Source of the DNA: Pyxicephalus adspersus
Taxonomy: Eukaryota; Chordata; Amphibia; Anura; Pyxicephalidae
Assembly: GCF_032062135.1 (NCBI RefSeq)
Contig: NC_092859.1
Location: 89,363,906 to 89,427,905 of the forward strand
Length of the DNA: 64,000 nucleotides
Direction: 5' to 3'
Shown here: positions 37,418-50,091 of the stretch, piece after piece
How positions within the stretch are numbered: position 1 is the stretch's first letter
Layout: every line of letters starts with the position of its first letter
The notes under the pieces: model-generated
What the model saw: the letters and a program-made list of their open reading frames with translations, nothing else
The model's database searches: none
Told to the model about the DNA's origin: nothing
Made by a program: the position numbers and the translations under genes

Positions 37418-37458
37418 GCCAAGGATCGTGACTTCAATAAACATAAATTAGGAAAGCT
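37418..37458 (+). CDS. Candidate internal exon, 41 nt
   Basis: A very strong acceptor (TGTTTTTTTTCTCTTACAG) and a good donor (AAGCT|GTAAGTG) bracket 41 nt. Only phase 0 is open: AKDRDFNKHKLGK plus two bases of a leucine codon. The other two frames contain stops. The hydrophilic, lysine-rich peptide looks protein-like and short exons are common in long neuronal genes, but no gene is recognised. Neither neighbouring plus-strand candidate (11231, 41819) has a compatible phase, so further exons would have to lie outside this window or be unseen. Confidence 0.3.
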
Positions 37459-39665
37459 GTAAGTGCATTTTTAATAGATATTCTTTTAACACAATCTATT
37501 TAATATCAAAAATACATTAAGGTGCACCTTAAAATTTAATAGTAAAGACAGGTTCAATTGCAATGTTCCATGAGGACAAACGTAATAGAAATAAAAGTAC
37601 ATAAAACGTAATGTATTCATTCATTATACTTTGTCATCTTTGACCATCTTAATCCATTGTATTTGTGTCTTATACACTCCCATGAAAACATAATAAATTG
37701 CACAGTTTTTGTTGTATTGTATAGAATTATATTGAAAAAATGCCTTTGTAAGGATAAACAAAAGTATTGCACAAACTGCTGTGGAAAATTGTAAAAGTTT
37801 GTAGTATAATGTAATAACAAAGAAAGGTTGCATCTAGAAATAATTATATGGAGCCTGTGGCTTTCTAACCAGAGAATGAAAACATCCAAGTGTCTGCTTT
37901 CATGTTAAACCCTTTGCACAAATACCATAATAATAGTATGTTTGTCAAGAGCTGCAAAAAATATAAATCAACTTATTTCAGAGAACCTATGGGGGAGGAG
38001 GGTTGGGCGGATACAAGACCATCTTCTCTGCAAAAGAAGAGTGAACTAAAGGGAATTCACTAAGGGAAAGTGCAGGAGCTGTGTTCATGCTGGATTACTA
38101 ACAGATCTGCAGGAGATACAATAAAGAGACTAATATTTAGGTAAAAATACACAGGCCTCTTGTATTGTGCAGTATTTGTTCATCCTGCAATTCAGCTTTG
38201 ATGCCCTTGACATTTGTCTGTTGTAGTAGGCACAAATTAATAAATACAAGGATAAAGCAAGTTTAGAAGTACATATATAATGTGCTAGTTTTAAAACACT
38301 GTAAGTCATTTTTAGTAACAGGAGATTGAAGGTTAGGCATTTTGCTAAACTAATCTAGGCAATTTAATTTCTTACTTCTTAATGATTTATTCTTCTCCTG
38401 GCAACTACTGTTTGTGATTAATTAATCTGCATTAGTCTGGTAAACCATTTTTGAACTGATAAAGGGGTACAATATTAGTACATCATTGGTCAGAATCACA
38501 AAGGATCGAAATATAAACTTGGTTTAGAAAAACACATTCAGTGATGCCTGGATGCCTTATTTTTGCAGCCTTTCACATTGTTTCCCATATTTAAAAAAAC
38601 TACACTGAAAGTATTATTTTACAAAAATTAATATTGTTTGACTGCTATCGCTAACGTTGTTTATTTGTTAAATGAGTAGAAACTGATCACTTAGCTAAGT
38701 GAATGTTTACTTGGTGGATAAGGTAAAGCCGGTTTTACTTACTATGTTTCCTACATACATGTTTGAACAAAGCCTCACCATTTGTATCAATGCTAAGTGA
38801 GCAGTTTCTTTTACTTTATAAATGAACCCCACCGAATGAATCCAGGGTGTAGAAAAATATAACATTTACTTAAAAATTTTTCCCTTAATAGTCCACTTAT
38901 CCTTTTAGAAAATTGTTGTGGATAGTTTAGTAGCAGTCACAGATTTGCTGGTCTCTAGTCTATATCCTTTCATCCATCCAAAATTGTAAGCTGCATTTCT
39001 TTAATGGCCACATTAGCTTTCTGATAGCGATTGATGCAGTAACTGTGCTGTACTTGAGAAATCATTAAAGGAGTTTTTTTAACTTTAGGTTTTAAAGAAA
39101 GCTGACATTTTTTCTTCCTTTGAAAACCCATTGATTTAAATATGTTTCAAAGGCAGATGGTATGTTGTCTTTCCTTTCAGCTAAAGATAGCCAAAAGGTG
39201 CAAGCTGCCAATTAATAGGAGTGTCAGCCAAAAACAGAAATCCAAGAGAGGGAATACACATCAGTGGACATTACTTGTGAGACAAATCAATTTTTCCTAT
39301 TCATTAGTTTGAAAAGGAAATGCCAGTTAAAACCTTGCTAAAATGTAACAACACCTACTTTTTAAATGTAAAGAATATGTGGACAAAACTAAAGTTAATG
39401 GTTCCATAGGCTCAATGGCATATCACTTTATTAACCAAAAGTCCCACAGGAATTATTTATTATTTTATTAGCATGAGAATGAACAACTGTAACCCCCTGA
39501 ATATATATCACTAGTGAGCAATGAAAACATGGTAACAAAAAGATGCAAAGACAATTTTACATATTTTGTTTTCCATGCTGTCCATGCTACTTGTAAAAAT
39601 AGCACAAATATTCATATGCCATATGTTGCTTCAGTAAGCACTCATCACATTTAGAACATGTCAAC
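37459..39665. other. AT-rich non-coding stretch
   Basis: Nothing is recognised except the dispersed motif at 38687-38721. Confidence 0.5.
38687..38721 (+). repeat. Dispersed palindrome-bearing motif, second copy
   Basis: TCACTTAGCTAAGTGA is a perfect 16 bp palindrome followed by TGTTTACTTGGTGG. The same arrangement, diverged, is at 25381-25415 (TCACTAAGCTAAGCGAACAT, then GTACTTGGC). It is probably a fragment of a small transposon family. Confidence 0.45.
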
Positions 39666-39765
39666 TAGGCTCAGAGGCTATGACTTTCGTCTCTGCAAAA
39701 CTAAGTTTGAATCCTGGCCAGGGTGCTGTCATCAAGGAGATTGCAGAATTGTCCGTGGAATGTGT
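39666..39765 (+). mobile_element. SINE head fragment
   Basis: GGCTCAGAGGCTATGACTTT resembles the A-box region and AAGTTTGAATCCTGGCCAGG the B-box region. GGAGATTGCAGAATTG then matches the start of the SINE body seen at 7965. The body and tail are missing. Confidence 0.65.
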
Positions 39766-41284
39766 GCAAAATAAGCAGCACAACCAAGCAGCAGTGCAAG
39801 CTGTTAGCCGAAGAGTTCTATATGGATACATATGGAAGATAATAATAAAGAAAACAACTAAAAGAAAAGTTATGCTGTAAAAAAGTCAACAAATGATTTA
39901 GAGTCATGCCTTCCCCTCTGAAAAATCTTTCTTGCTGTTACATATTACTAACCATACTAACCTTTTACAGGGCCCAAATATTGTCATGTAGGAGTCAGTA
40001 GGGTGTGTCTATGACTGTTCAAGGCTATTCTATTACACGGATCTTACAACAAATTCAAAATGTTGGTTGGTTTTATGGTTTTTTTTGGGTGAGGGTTACC
40101 AGCGGGCCTTTGGAAAAGAATCCTGTATTACATGATGTTGCATTTTTATCCCAATCACAGGCTTACTTTACATTCCCAATGGCTGTAAATGGGATTTATT
40201 TACATCTACATTGTTTAAGCAGTTGAAAACAATTCTGTTAAAATAAAAGTTTTTTTACTTTCCATTTATAATGGTAGCTTTTTGAGCAATAGTAGCACAA
40301 GTCCCTGTACATTCCAGACTTCTTGGCTGATGCTGTTCGTTCACCTAAGGGATTTTAGATTTAAGTTTGAACATCATGAAAAATGGATGAGATTCTGCAT
40401 TACTATTTGATGTCGGACCTACTATAAATGGCTTATTTGAAACTGTATAGATTTCTAATAACTGGTTTAAAAATGTGATATTCTTTGTTAAGTTTAACAG
40501 CTGCTGTTGTGTGCTAAAAAAGTGAAGGAAACAATAGCTACTGGATTTGCAAAGCAGGATATAAATTGTTCAATGATGACTGTATTAACTTCTTCAGTTC
40601 ATCTGTGTAAAGCAATAGCTGATCACACTTAAATGTTTCATGGTGTTATCTTGTCTGACCAGCGATCTGGCAGAGTCCCAGCTGGAACCAAGAGCCTGAA
40701 TGTACAAATATCCAAACTAAAATGTAAACCCCATATCAGCTCTTTATTCTATACAAGAAGCTGCCAACTGATGCACTGAGACAGTTTTACTTTAATCCTA
40801 TTTCTCGTTAAAAAAGGCAATTTTAGTTAAAACAATAAGAAAGGCACAGGCAGCCTATTATGCTATGTGGTCAGACCATTGCATACATATATTTAGACAC
40901 ATCTTAAAGGATAGTCAACTTTCCTAATATTCTTTTTGCACCAATGGATCCAGACACTGGGGTAAAGTAAAAGAAAGGGCTGAATTAGACTCCCATGCTA
41001 AAATAATAAGGTTGACTGGTGTACTAATATACCCTTATTAATTGTGTACATACATTTTTTAAAATTAAAGTATATTTTTGCGAAAAATCTAAGGTTATAG
41101 TTATTTATATACTGTAATAATAAACTTAATACTTAATACCACAGGGGCTAAACTCTAAGTGTCAACAGTTATTTGTTAATTGTTGAGAAGATTGCCTTTT
41201 TTTTAGTTTCTGGGTCAAACATTTTTTGTACATTTTCAGCTTTACACAATGGATATCTACTGGTCCTATAGGAACATAAATAGT
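39766..41284. other. AT-rich non-coding stretch
   Basis: Nothing recognisable. On the minus strand an AATCCCTTAG acceptor near 40349 is followed by a 29-codon frame, which I regard as chance. Confidence 0.45.
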
Positions 41285-41700
41285 AACTAAATAGGTAAAA
41301 AAATAATTATTTTAATTAGGTTTTTATTGAGTTTTTTATTTTATTTTAAAAGGCATGTGCAGGGCAGGTGGGAGGAAACAACTTGTATTTATTTCTAAAA
41401 GATAGCTGATTCAAAAAGAGATTGGTAATTGATACAACTGTGAACTCAAAGACAGAAAATTGAAATATATTTACACATATTGAAGTGTATATTAAAAAAA
41501 AAGAAAAAGAGTAATAAAGATAAAATAGGAAAATCTGAGCAAGGGATTAAAAAGGGGGAAATAAAAGAAGAGAGGGTAGGGGTGGGGGTTAAAGGTATGG
41601 GCTACTGACCAATGCCACCAAATGTCAAGATAGGTCACTTGTTCCAAACGCTTACAGAAGCATGTCGTGTGAGAGATGGTAGCCAAATTATTAACCCTGG
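41285..41700 (-). mobile_element. Possible L1-type LINE 3' end
   Basis: Read on the minus strand, the segment has a unique part followed by a long pyrimidine-rich tract (complement of 41492-41590: CCCCACCCC, CTTCTTTTATTTCCCCC). It ends with a poly-A-signal-like ACTCAATAAAAACC and A-rich tail near 41320. That order is typical of L1-clade 3' UTRs. No coding part of the element is present, so the assignment rests on architecture alone. Confidence 0.35.
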
Positions 41701-41818
41701 TGGCTATCAGGTACCATCTAGATAAGAAATTACAACAGTATGTCTAATGTGTATACATATGATTTCAAAGTAAGAAATTCTTTCAACACAATTTTTAGTC
41801 TTGTCTCTGTTGCTTTAG

Positions 41819-41885
41819 GTATCTACCTGGTACAAAGACAAAGTTACTCCTAAATTTTGTCATTCATCTAAAATGTATATTTTAG
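41819..41885 (+). CDS. Weak candidate internal exon, 67 nt
   Basis: The acceptor CTTGTCTCTGTTGCTTTAG and donor TTTTAG|GTAAGATG are both good. The phase-0 frame is open (VSTWYKDKVTPKFCHSSKMY, then IL and one base). It ends with one base of a codon, and the candidate at 50309 starts with two, so they could be joined. Its end TTTTAG also resembles an acceptor, which lowers confidence. The product is unknown. Confidence 0.2.
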
Positions 41886-44396
41886 GTAAGATGTTACTGC
41901 TGTAACTGTTCTCATCCTGGAGAATAATATAGCTAATGAGCCCATCAATTAAACAAAAATTTAAGGTATAGCTGGACCAGCCCTTTAACTATTTTATGCA
42001 CAAGGTATATCTTCTTTATATGCCATACTTATTGTCTAAAATATATGTAGATAAAGTGACAAATATACCATGCATTAGGACAATTTCACTTGGGGTGTCA
42101 ATTTTGTATAATGTTGCTATTACTTAGCAGAAAATGGTAAGTTTTGCGGCATAAATATCATAACAAACAAAAAACTAGAAAATTTGTAAAGTGATTTATT
42201 ATTTAAATGGGGTTGGTTAACCAAAGGAGTAGAAAGTTTATTTAGCCCAGTGAACCTGTGTTTACTTGAATACCAAATTGTGTGCAGGTATTAAAAAAAA
42301 CAATGCATTTCTCTTGATTATCTTGTTTAAATGTAAAGCTTCAATGGGTTAAGTGAGCTCTCCATTACTTTTGTAAATCAACCCTACTGTGCTTGAGTAT
42401 AAAGGAGTCTCAGAATTTGCTGCTTGAGCTAAGTTTTGGATTAGTAGGGGGTCTCTGGTGCTCAGATATAGGGACTTAGCTGTATAATACTTTAGATAAA
42501 TTGATCAACAGGAAGAGGGCAGAAAATAAGTGATTCCGCCATTCATGCCTTTTTTTATGCCATTTCGCTGTTGAATAGTACCCCCCTTTAACATCCTCAG
42601 ATTCCTTTGATATGTAAAGAAAGAGTTTGTCTTCTGGGAAGGAAATTCTTATCTAATAATAACAATCATTTGAAAAAATAATCTTCAGGATTTATCTTAG
42701 ATTTGATAAACCCCTCACCAATTGTTCCTGTCTAAAGCATTACTCTCTCTATATCTGTATACAGTTATACCTTGATACACTGAAACTCTGTGTAAATGAA
42801 AGCACCATCTAAACTAGTCTATAATAAGGTAAAATTGTCTTAAGCCTCAGGGGCACATTCTTTCCACTCCTTCACTCATTGTAATGTATCTTCAATTACT
42901 GTTTTCTGTTCTTTTTTAACCCATTGTGTTTAAACCTGGCCTATTGTGCTACCCTTCATTTGACCTAGCTTTATATCAAGTGGGTGAGTTACTGCTGTTT
43001 ATTTCCTTGGGAGTGATTATTTTTATGCCATTCCACAATGATTTCCCTTTTCTAATAATGTCATCTTACATTATAGTGCTATTTCTTATATTGTTTATAA
43101 ACAAATAGAATTGTAACAAGGGTAGGCCAGCTGGTGCAGTTGCCTAAGAAATAAATGTGATAAAGGGCTCAGTCTCACAATGAAAAAAGAACAGCAAGAA
43201 GAAATGTGCCAACAAGGTCTAGGTGTGTCACTGTCAGAATAAATCTCATTCTTTAAACAACAATATATTTACCAGACTACCCATTCTCCTAAATTTACAG
43301 ATATATAGTATCATTATTTTTTTCCAGTCATTTTCAACTTTTATGTAACTCAGAACCTTTTTTTAGAATATATACACATATCTAGAATAATTTGCCCCTC
43401 TTCAACAGTAATCAGCATGAACAACTAATAAAAAATAAAAGTTACATAATGGACTAGTGATACATGTATGGACTAGTTACATACAGGTCGTCCCCACTTT
43501 GCTTTCAGGGTTTTATCAGAAAATTGTATCATCCCAAATGTCCACCAAAATGTCTATTACATGGTATTGAAAAACAAACCTTTCTCAGAATAAATCTGCT
43601 CTGCATATACAATAACTTGTAGCCACATCTATCTGATACAATTAGAAATCTACATATTTACCCCACTGCCTCATTGGACCATTCAAATGATGGCTACTGG
43701 TATTCTTGCTATTTGAGCTGCTTCACAAGAAAATTGCACTACCATTCATACCTATTTATTGTTGGTGGTATTATGCCTTTGCTGTGTAGCTCCACAAGCA
43801 AGGGGAATTGACAAAATTGGAACACTATCATACTTGAGCTCTCCTGGTTGTGCATTTCCAGTAGTTATACCTATTTACATAATTAGTATAAAAGAGTGTT
43901 TTAATTGTACATCAAAACCATGGACTGTACACGTAATGTGAGTTAATCAGCGTCCACTGGCACTTTATCACATAACAGTACTTTGTCCCTCAGGCGGATT
44001 ATCTCTGTTAAGGAGTTTACAGTATCCTTCAGTTAATTAGAAGTGATAGAAGTACAAGAAAATGCACATGCCTTAATGGGAACAACTTAATTACACAAAT
44101 ACAGTCATACTTTGGGTATTTGACATTTTATTTAAAATATTGGAGATAAGTTATGCAAGTATTATGTTAACTATAATATTAGGGGTAGCAAAACAGAAAT
44201 CTACAAAGGCAAGCTCTTTGTAAATGAAGAAGCATATATAGGCAATGAATGATCATCATTTTTATATGACCATAAGATTTCGATTAAAGTTTATGTATGG
44301 ATTAAAAAAAGAAAACAAACGTAGCCTGTATCCCTTTTGTAGTCTGGCAACATTGACACTATTGCATTGCTGAAGCAGCACTTTAAAACCCATAAA
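41886..44396. other. AT-rich non-coding stretch
   Basis: Nothing recognised; frames at 42926-43108 and 43759-43941 have no motifs. Confidence 0.5.
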
Positions 44397-44693
44397 GATG
44401 GACATCAGATGATTGTCACTAGAAATTATCTTTTGTGAACATTTCCAGTGACAGATTACACACATTTTTCAGAATTGTTTTCAGTGACAGATGAAGGAAC
44501 AAGCACTGTACACACAGCGTGGTTCTGTTCAATAGAGAGGGGAAGGGGGAGGTTGAATGAGCGACACACCATTGTGATCTCCTCCATAGGATGTTGGAGG
44601 AACACTGTAAACATGTCAGATTACTTCCTGATCCAAGCACGACTGTTTTTCTCCAATGAGAATCATCTGACGTGTGTACAGTATGTAGCTTTA
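44397..44693 (+). mobile_element. 340 bp TIR element, copy 3 (decayed)
   Basis: Same order of landmarks as at 3724-4062: CACTGTACACACAGCGTGGT, TCTGTTCAATAGAGAGGGG, GAATGAGCGACACACC, ATGTCAGATTACTTCCTGAT, CCAATGAGAATCATCTGACG and GTGTGTACAGTATGTAGCTT. The 146-codon frame at 44448-44888 starts inside it and is not a gene. Confidence 0.7.
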
Positions 44694-47100
44694 GTCTGCC
44701 TGAATTCTTCTCTTCTGGACTACAGAACTCTGCCTATAACCACGTCTTTCTATCCTTCTCTAGAGCACGCATTGATCGTTTTCCAGCAAAGCAATGCTGC
44801 TGCCATACATTTCAGGAGTCTGCCCACATACTGCTCAATACGTATCTACATAATTCAGGACTGCAATACCAAAGGCTGTCCCTTATAAAAAAGCGTTGAT
44901 AAAAGCTGTGTCTTGCTACAAGAATGACATACAAAAAAAATGTTCTTGAGAGGGAGAAGGAGGTTTGGGGGTACTTTTAGGTAGGTCACATTAATATGAA
45001 TACGTTGGCACATGTGTCCTTTTTTAACTAGTTACCTAAACAGATTCTTGTATGTTATGCTTTTCTGCTAACCCTTCAGAAATGTAAAGGCCCATTATTT
45101 TATCAATACTGTCATTATACTCTATGAAAATTAAATGTTCTTGAATATTATGGATTCTTTCCTGCACTGAAGAATTATTCATCCATATGATTTCTGGATT
45201 AATAAGAAGTGTGTAAGTACAGCCAAATATAAAAAAATGGAAACTTTCCCATTTTCCCAGAAAGTAAATCACACTCAATGTACATTTATGTACCACCGAC
45301 ATACTAAGGCTAAAGTGAAAGGAGGCTAAAACTTTAGAAACTATTATGACACCTTGAAGAAACAAACCCCAGGTGGAAACTGAACCCAGGTTCTGACTGT
45401 TGCAAGGGCACAGCTGTGTCAATCATATGAGTTTTAGAATTCACTAAGATAGTGTAGACAGACCTAGCTAGTATGCTGTAAAATTGTAAATGTCATAACT
45501 GATAACAGACTGCTATCATTTTACTAATGCTGTCCTTAAACAGCAGTCAATTGCAACATAAATAAACTGTATTTAATTTACCACCAAATTCTTGCATTAA
45601 ATGGGCTAGTCATATAATTCTACTACTTTTTACTTGACAAAATTCTTGAGGAAATTCATTATTAGCCCAGCATGTCATTTATGTACTTTGTGGTGATTTG
45701 TTTTTAATACATATACCCATTTTTAAAGAATATGTTATTTCAATAGGCTTTGTAAATTAAACAGTAACATATTTTACTTAATTTTGCAAAATAGCCCATC
45801 AGGGATTAAGTACTATTAGCTAATTGATCAACATAGCTGGGTAGAAAAGTGCACATTTTTTAAATTCTTTGTCATTCTATTTTTTTCAATTCACTAATTT
45901 ATTATTTTTAATTTTTTTTATTCATGGTTTAACTTTGTAAGTTATAATATAAATTAGATCAGCAACACAGTTAATGTTTTAAAACATATTATTTCTAGCA
46001 AAGCACATGTTTAATGAAACAAGCACAGGAATTATAAAACCATTACCTTGAAACCTGACTAGGCAGCCTGAAGCAACTGGTTTCCCTACCCACTGTTAGT
46101 AAAATGCTCATGTGGTTTTCATTTAAAGTTAGAAACAAGTGTACATTTACATTTAATGTAGGTGTACATATAATACTAAACCACAACAGAATGTTTACAT
46201 ATTTTCAGTAACTGAGTTTGGATACCATTTTTTTTAGCTAGAATAAAAACCTAATAACTTAAAAGTCTAAAATAATCTAGAATTTAAAAATAAGCACATG
46301 GCACTGTCATTTTACAGTTTGGTTATAAGTCGGTAAGGTTATATTTCCAGACATAATTAAAAACCCGGAAAGAGTTCTAATTCTTGCTTTATCTATCCAA
46401 AACTGAAAAAAGTGTTTGTTTTGACAAAACTTTAAAGACAATTATTTCCCACCAAAAGCAAATAGTGATAGCGTCTTAAATAATTTCAGTTCAATATTAT
46501 CTGCTGCAAAGATTTTGAATGAACATCTTTTTGTTTAGCTGTAAACCATATTTGACAGCTTTTCGTTGAAGGAAAGGACAGACGGAAACTTGGGTTAACT
46601 CTAAAATGGTTTAATCAGAAACACAGCAGTTCAGTGCTGATAAAGTAAAACATATGACTACATTCTAAGATAAACAATAGCTGTGCTGGTAATACAACAC
46701 TGTTGGACAATATTTTATATTTATTAAAGTAACCCACCACGCCTATGCAATCCAGACTACTTTGGGAATACACAAAGAAAAACAATTATGTTAACTTTAG
46801 AGTAAAAGTACATGCTGGGATCATCAAGAAATACTGTAGGTAGCTTAATTATTTCAGGATCTTGGGTATTCCTGAAAAATTCTGACTTGGTTCTTCTTAC
46901 TTTGGCAATAAGTTTTGGTTCATTATGGTCTTGACAACCTCATCTACCTATAAGCTCAAGATGCTATAGGGGACACTGTACATCCGAACCAAGGGTGAAC
47001 TTATTGGTGCCTCCCTTGGCTCTGAACTGCAATGGTATTTGAGGTCTGGCAAGGCGGAACAAACTTAGAAAAGTACAATAAAATAAATTACAAACAGTTA
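44694..47100. other. Mostly non-coding stretch
   Basis: A 128-codon minus-strand frame spans 45036-45422. Its C-terminal part (SSVQERIHNIQEHLIFIEYN) looks more protein-like than most and follows an acceptor-like TCTTATTAATCCAG, but no family is recognised. Nothing else was identified. Confidence 0.4.
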
Positions 47101-47212
47101 TTAATATTATTATAATTATCCATTATTTATATAACGCCAACAAAATACGCAGAGCTTTACAAAGTTTGTAGTCATTTCACTAGCTGTCCCTCAAAGAGAC
47201 AAACAATCTAAG
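47101..47212 (-). mobile_element. SINE 3' tail, minus orientation
   Basis: ATTATTATAATTATCCATTA is the degraded triplet tail. TTTATATAACGCCAACAAAA, TACGCAGAGCTTTACAAAG and AGCTGTCCCTCAAAGAGAC are the complement of the tail of the SINE at 7965. The copy ends after AATCTAAG. Confidence 0.8.
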
Positions 47213-47497
47213 CAGTTACAGTGTTGGGACCCAGTCCAGTGCATCCTATACTAGATAAATAAATACTACACAATAAATCTTTTACCTATTAGAGAAGATA
47301 AAGTAATTCTTTATTGCCATAAAAAGTCTGATTGTTATATATCTGTTTTTTGAAAAAATACTATGTTGTGCTTTTTTGAATGAATGTCAAATGGTAGATG
47401 TCAGATTTCTACCTTTCTTCTGCAGAAATGCCAATTTCCTACTATGCCTTATAGGTTCAATGACTGTTGTTAAATATCCTAAGACTTGCTGACTCAC

Positions 47498-47818
47498 TTT
47501 GACATTTTCTTCTTCCATAACTCAAAAACATTCAAGTTAGAAAAGAATGTTATTGGAGTTTTTTTGTTTATATAATTAGTGCCATGATGATGGGAAATGC
47601 TACACTTCAATAAATTCCTTTCAAATACAGTCAAATGAACAATATCAAATTCAAGGTGCTTTGGAATAGAAAGAGCTCGGTGTGGTACATTCATTTTAAC
47701 AGAGGAGAGATACACATAAAGAACAGCATCCTGTAATATTATTTGTCCAATGCAATCAAGCGTTACCATAAAACATCTGTGGCTGCTTGGTGTGTTGCAG
47801 TTTATTGAAGATGACACA
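47498..47818 (-). CDS. Candidate minus-strand exon, 321 nt (or 233 nt)
   Basis: On the minus strand the donor is strong (TCAAA|GTGAGTC). Acceptors are GTCCATTTTGTGTGTCAG (start 47818) or CAAATAATATTACAG (start 47730). The open frame carries FMVTLDCIGQIILQDAVLYV, LSSVKMNVPHRALSIPKHLE and FDIVHLTVFERNLLKCSISH. Hydrophobic strands alternate with polar turns as in a beta-rich fold, which is unusual for chance AT-rich frames. It ends with two bases of a codon, compatible with the small 33.3 kb exon candidate (then 32894 and 18536). No family is recognised. Confidence 0.3.
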
Positions 47819-48692
47819 CTGACACACAAAATGGACAATTTATCTTACTTGCTTTCATATAAAAATTTAAGCAAGTAAGCATGCTCCGTGTGTCAGCAAT
47901 TCCCTTCAATCTATTTATGAGTAAATCAAATAGAGTTCACTAGAAACTGTGCATTTTGTTCTTTACCAGTTTTAACTATAGCCTGTCACATTTTCACATT
48001 CTAGTGAGAATGAATTATGAAAATGATATATTTTATTTATGCTGGACTGAAATTGGAAAAAATCTGAAGATGATAAAAAACAGTTCTAAATAAACTGAAA
48101 AGGTTTGGTATCTTTATTATCTTTATTTTACCTTTACATTTCTGTTTATCATCATTTTTACAGGATTTGGCCATTTACAGTGGCTATCTTTAAAAATGGT
48201 GTACTTCTAGTATTCTATAGGGTATCCACAATGATTGCAATAGGACCTTGCCAAGACCCCTGACCTTGCTCTTTGTCAAGTCTCATAAGAAATTGTTCAA
48301 GCACATTATTTCACTTGGTGCATAATAATGTGTAACCAAAAGAAACTGCTTATGTGGAGGGCTGCAGTTTATCATGCTACCGCCGTCTGATCTGGTATAA
48401 CAAATGTGCAAGTGACAGAATACAGTTTGCAAAATGCTAGAATGCTCTTTTTATCTTTTTCTTTTTGCCTGCAAAAGATATTGGTTTGGTGCACCAAGCT
48501 TCTTCAAATGTAACCATAAATTAAGGTTCTAAATAAAAGGGATATATAGAGTAATATCACCTAGCAAGAACATTTAAGACCCGTACTATTTAAAGCACAA
48601 CTCCATCTAAACTTTTTTTTTTTACAGTGGAAAACCAACTGCAACCAACCGTTTCGCTAAAAAGACACCCCTCTTTAGGTTATTATTGTAGA

Positions 48693-48833
48693 TTATTTAA
48701 TTTTCTCTTGGTCACCACTGCTTGCATATTCAAGGTGAAATCTTCCCAACAGAGCCAGTGACAATTTTGAAAACTCAAAGAAAGCATTTACAGAAATATT
48801 TACATTTTCCAAGTCAATGGAACGTAAAAACAG
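48693..48833 (-). CDS. Candidate minus-strand exon ending in a stop
   Basis: The acceptor TAATACTGTTACTTTAG leads in phase 0 into 46 codons and TAA. The frame reads LFLRSIDLENVNISVNAFFE, then FSKLSLALLGRFHLEYASSG. The alternating strand-like pattern looks protein-like. No good donor exists before the stop (G|GTGACC is weak), so it would be a terminal exon. Upstream candidates at 48941-48901, 49469-49446 and 50204-50092 have compatible phases. Confidence 0.22.
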   Translation of the reverse strand: MFLRSIDLENVNISVNAFFEFSKLSLALLGRFHLEYASSGDQEKIK

Positions 48834-48900
48834 CTAAAGTAACAGTATTAATGTCTATGTATTATTAACAACTGCCCTTTTCTAAACCCCTGGTCCTTAC

Positions 48901-48941
48901 AGGAGCTGTTGGTTTTTGGGGAGATTTTTCTTTTTTACAGT
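48901..48941 (-). CDS. Weak candidate minus-strand exon, 41 nt
   Basis: Donor CTCCT|GTAAGGA is good, but the acceptor (CAACAAAAAAG) lacks a pyrimidine tract. The open frame is two bases, then CKKEKSPQKPTAP, ending in phase 0. It is listed only because its phases join the neighbours at 49446 and 48833. Confidence 0.12.
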
Positions 48942-49445
48942 CTTTTTTGTTGTTTATTTAAAAGGAACACAGCCTATTTCTTCAGATAAGGGAACATTCA
49001 TATTTCTGAGTCAACAGTCTCTATTCCTTTAGAATATCAATTATATTATTAATTTAATGCATTCATATAAAACATTGTTACAGGTATAGGATAATGATTC
49101 CTATGAATGAAGGGAAATTGAATATGGTAAGAGAAAAGTACTGTACTGTTTGGATGAAGGAAAACTTTAAGCCAAAAACTGCAAACAGACCAAAACACTT
49201 TTTCTTTTCAGATTGGTGTTCTAAAGCCGGCTGTCACGGTTATTGCTAGAAGTTGTTCAAGTGATTTTTTTTTTCAAAAATAACAGGTATTCTATTGTAA
49301 ATGCTTTATGATTGTCTATGAACACCTTTAGTCTTAAGCGAATGGATGCCAACATTATGTATTTTAAAAAAGTAACTACCTAGGAAGCTGCTATAAAAAA
49401 GGTAGGATATAAAAAAAATACAACGAACACCTAAAAAGTCCATAC

Positions 49446-49469
49446 CTACTGTGTTGAATTTGAGCTCAC
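49446..49469 (-). CDS. Weak candidate minus-strand microexon, 24 nt
   Basis: Acceptor CATTTATATAATTTAG and donor CAGTAG|GTATGG. The frame is two bases, ELKFNTV, then one base. Length divisible by three keeps phase between 50092 and 48941. Confidence 0.12.
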   Translation of the reverse strand: MSSNSTQ

Positions 49470-50091
49470 CTAAATTATATAAATGAATGTCAGGATTTTA
49501 AATACAAATTAAGAGTACAAAAAAGAATGCAGGGGAACGAACAGATGTTTATTGCACAAAATGGAAAATGGAAATCATATACCACTACACATTTTCTAGG
49601 TTTAACACAGAAAGCAAGCAATTATTTTTAATGATCTTTCTTCCCCATTTCATTATTCTTTATTGTGTCCTTCCGAATCTGACAACAGATATTACTTGTG
49701 GGCATGAGAGATTTCAACCAAAAGGACTTTTGTGCAAAACAAAATAATTTCCAAATTCTCCTAATCTGACTGCAAATATTAATTTACTAACTAATTATAG
49801 AACATCATCTGTACATACAAGGATTTAAAATAATATATGCTTTTACATATGGAGCAATATTTTTTCAAATGTCTAATTGTATTAGCACATTGGGCATTTT
49901 ACTTTTATCCTCTTTTCTGATATGTATAGGTTTAGCAATGCAATTATATGTTTTTAAATATCTGAATCTCTTTTTCATACATATAAAATAAATTAACTTT
50001 TCGAGAAAGAAGGATGTTTTGTTAATGAGCTGGTAATTTCATTATGCATACAGGAACCCTGTAAGAGTTATTATGGTAACAAGTATCTCAC

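Noticed and set aside
40260..40349. Minus-strand frame VNEQHQPRSLECTGTC after a TTAG acceptor
   Set aside because: The acceptor is weak, there is no convincing donor, and no phase-compatible neighbour was found.
44448..44888. 146-codon open frame, the longest gap-free frame in the window
   Set aside because: It begins inside the third copy of the 340 bp TIR element and has no recognisable motif.
45036..45422. 128-codon minus-strand frame
   Set aside because: The C-terminal part looks somewhat protein-like, but splice context is inconsistent (stop falls at the possible donor) and no family is recognised.
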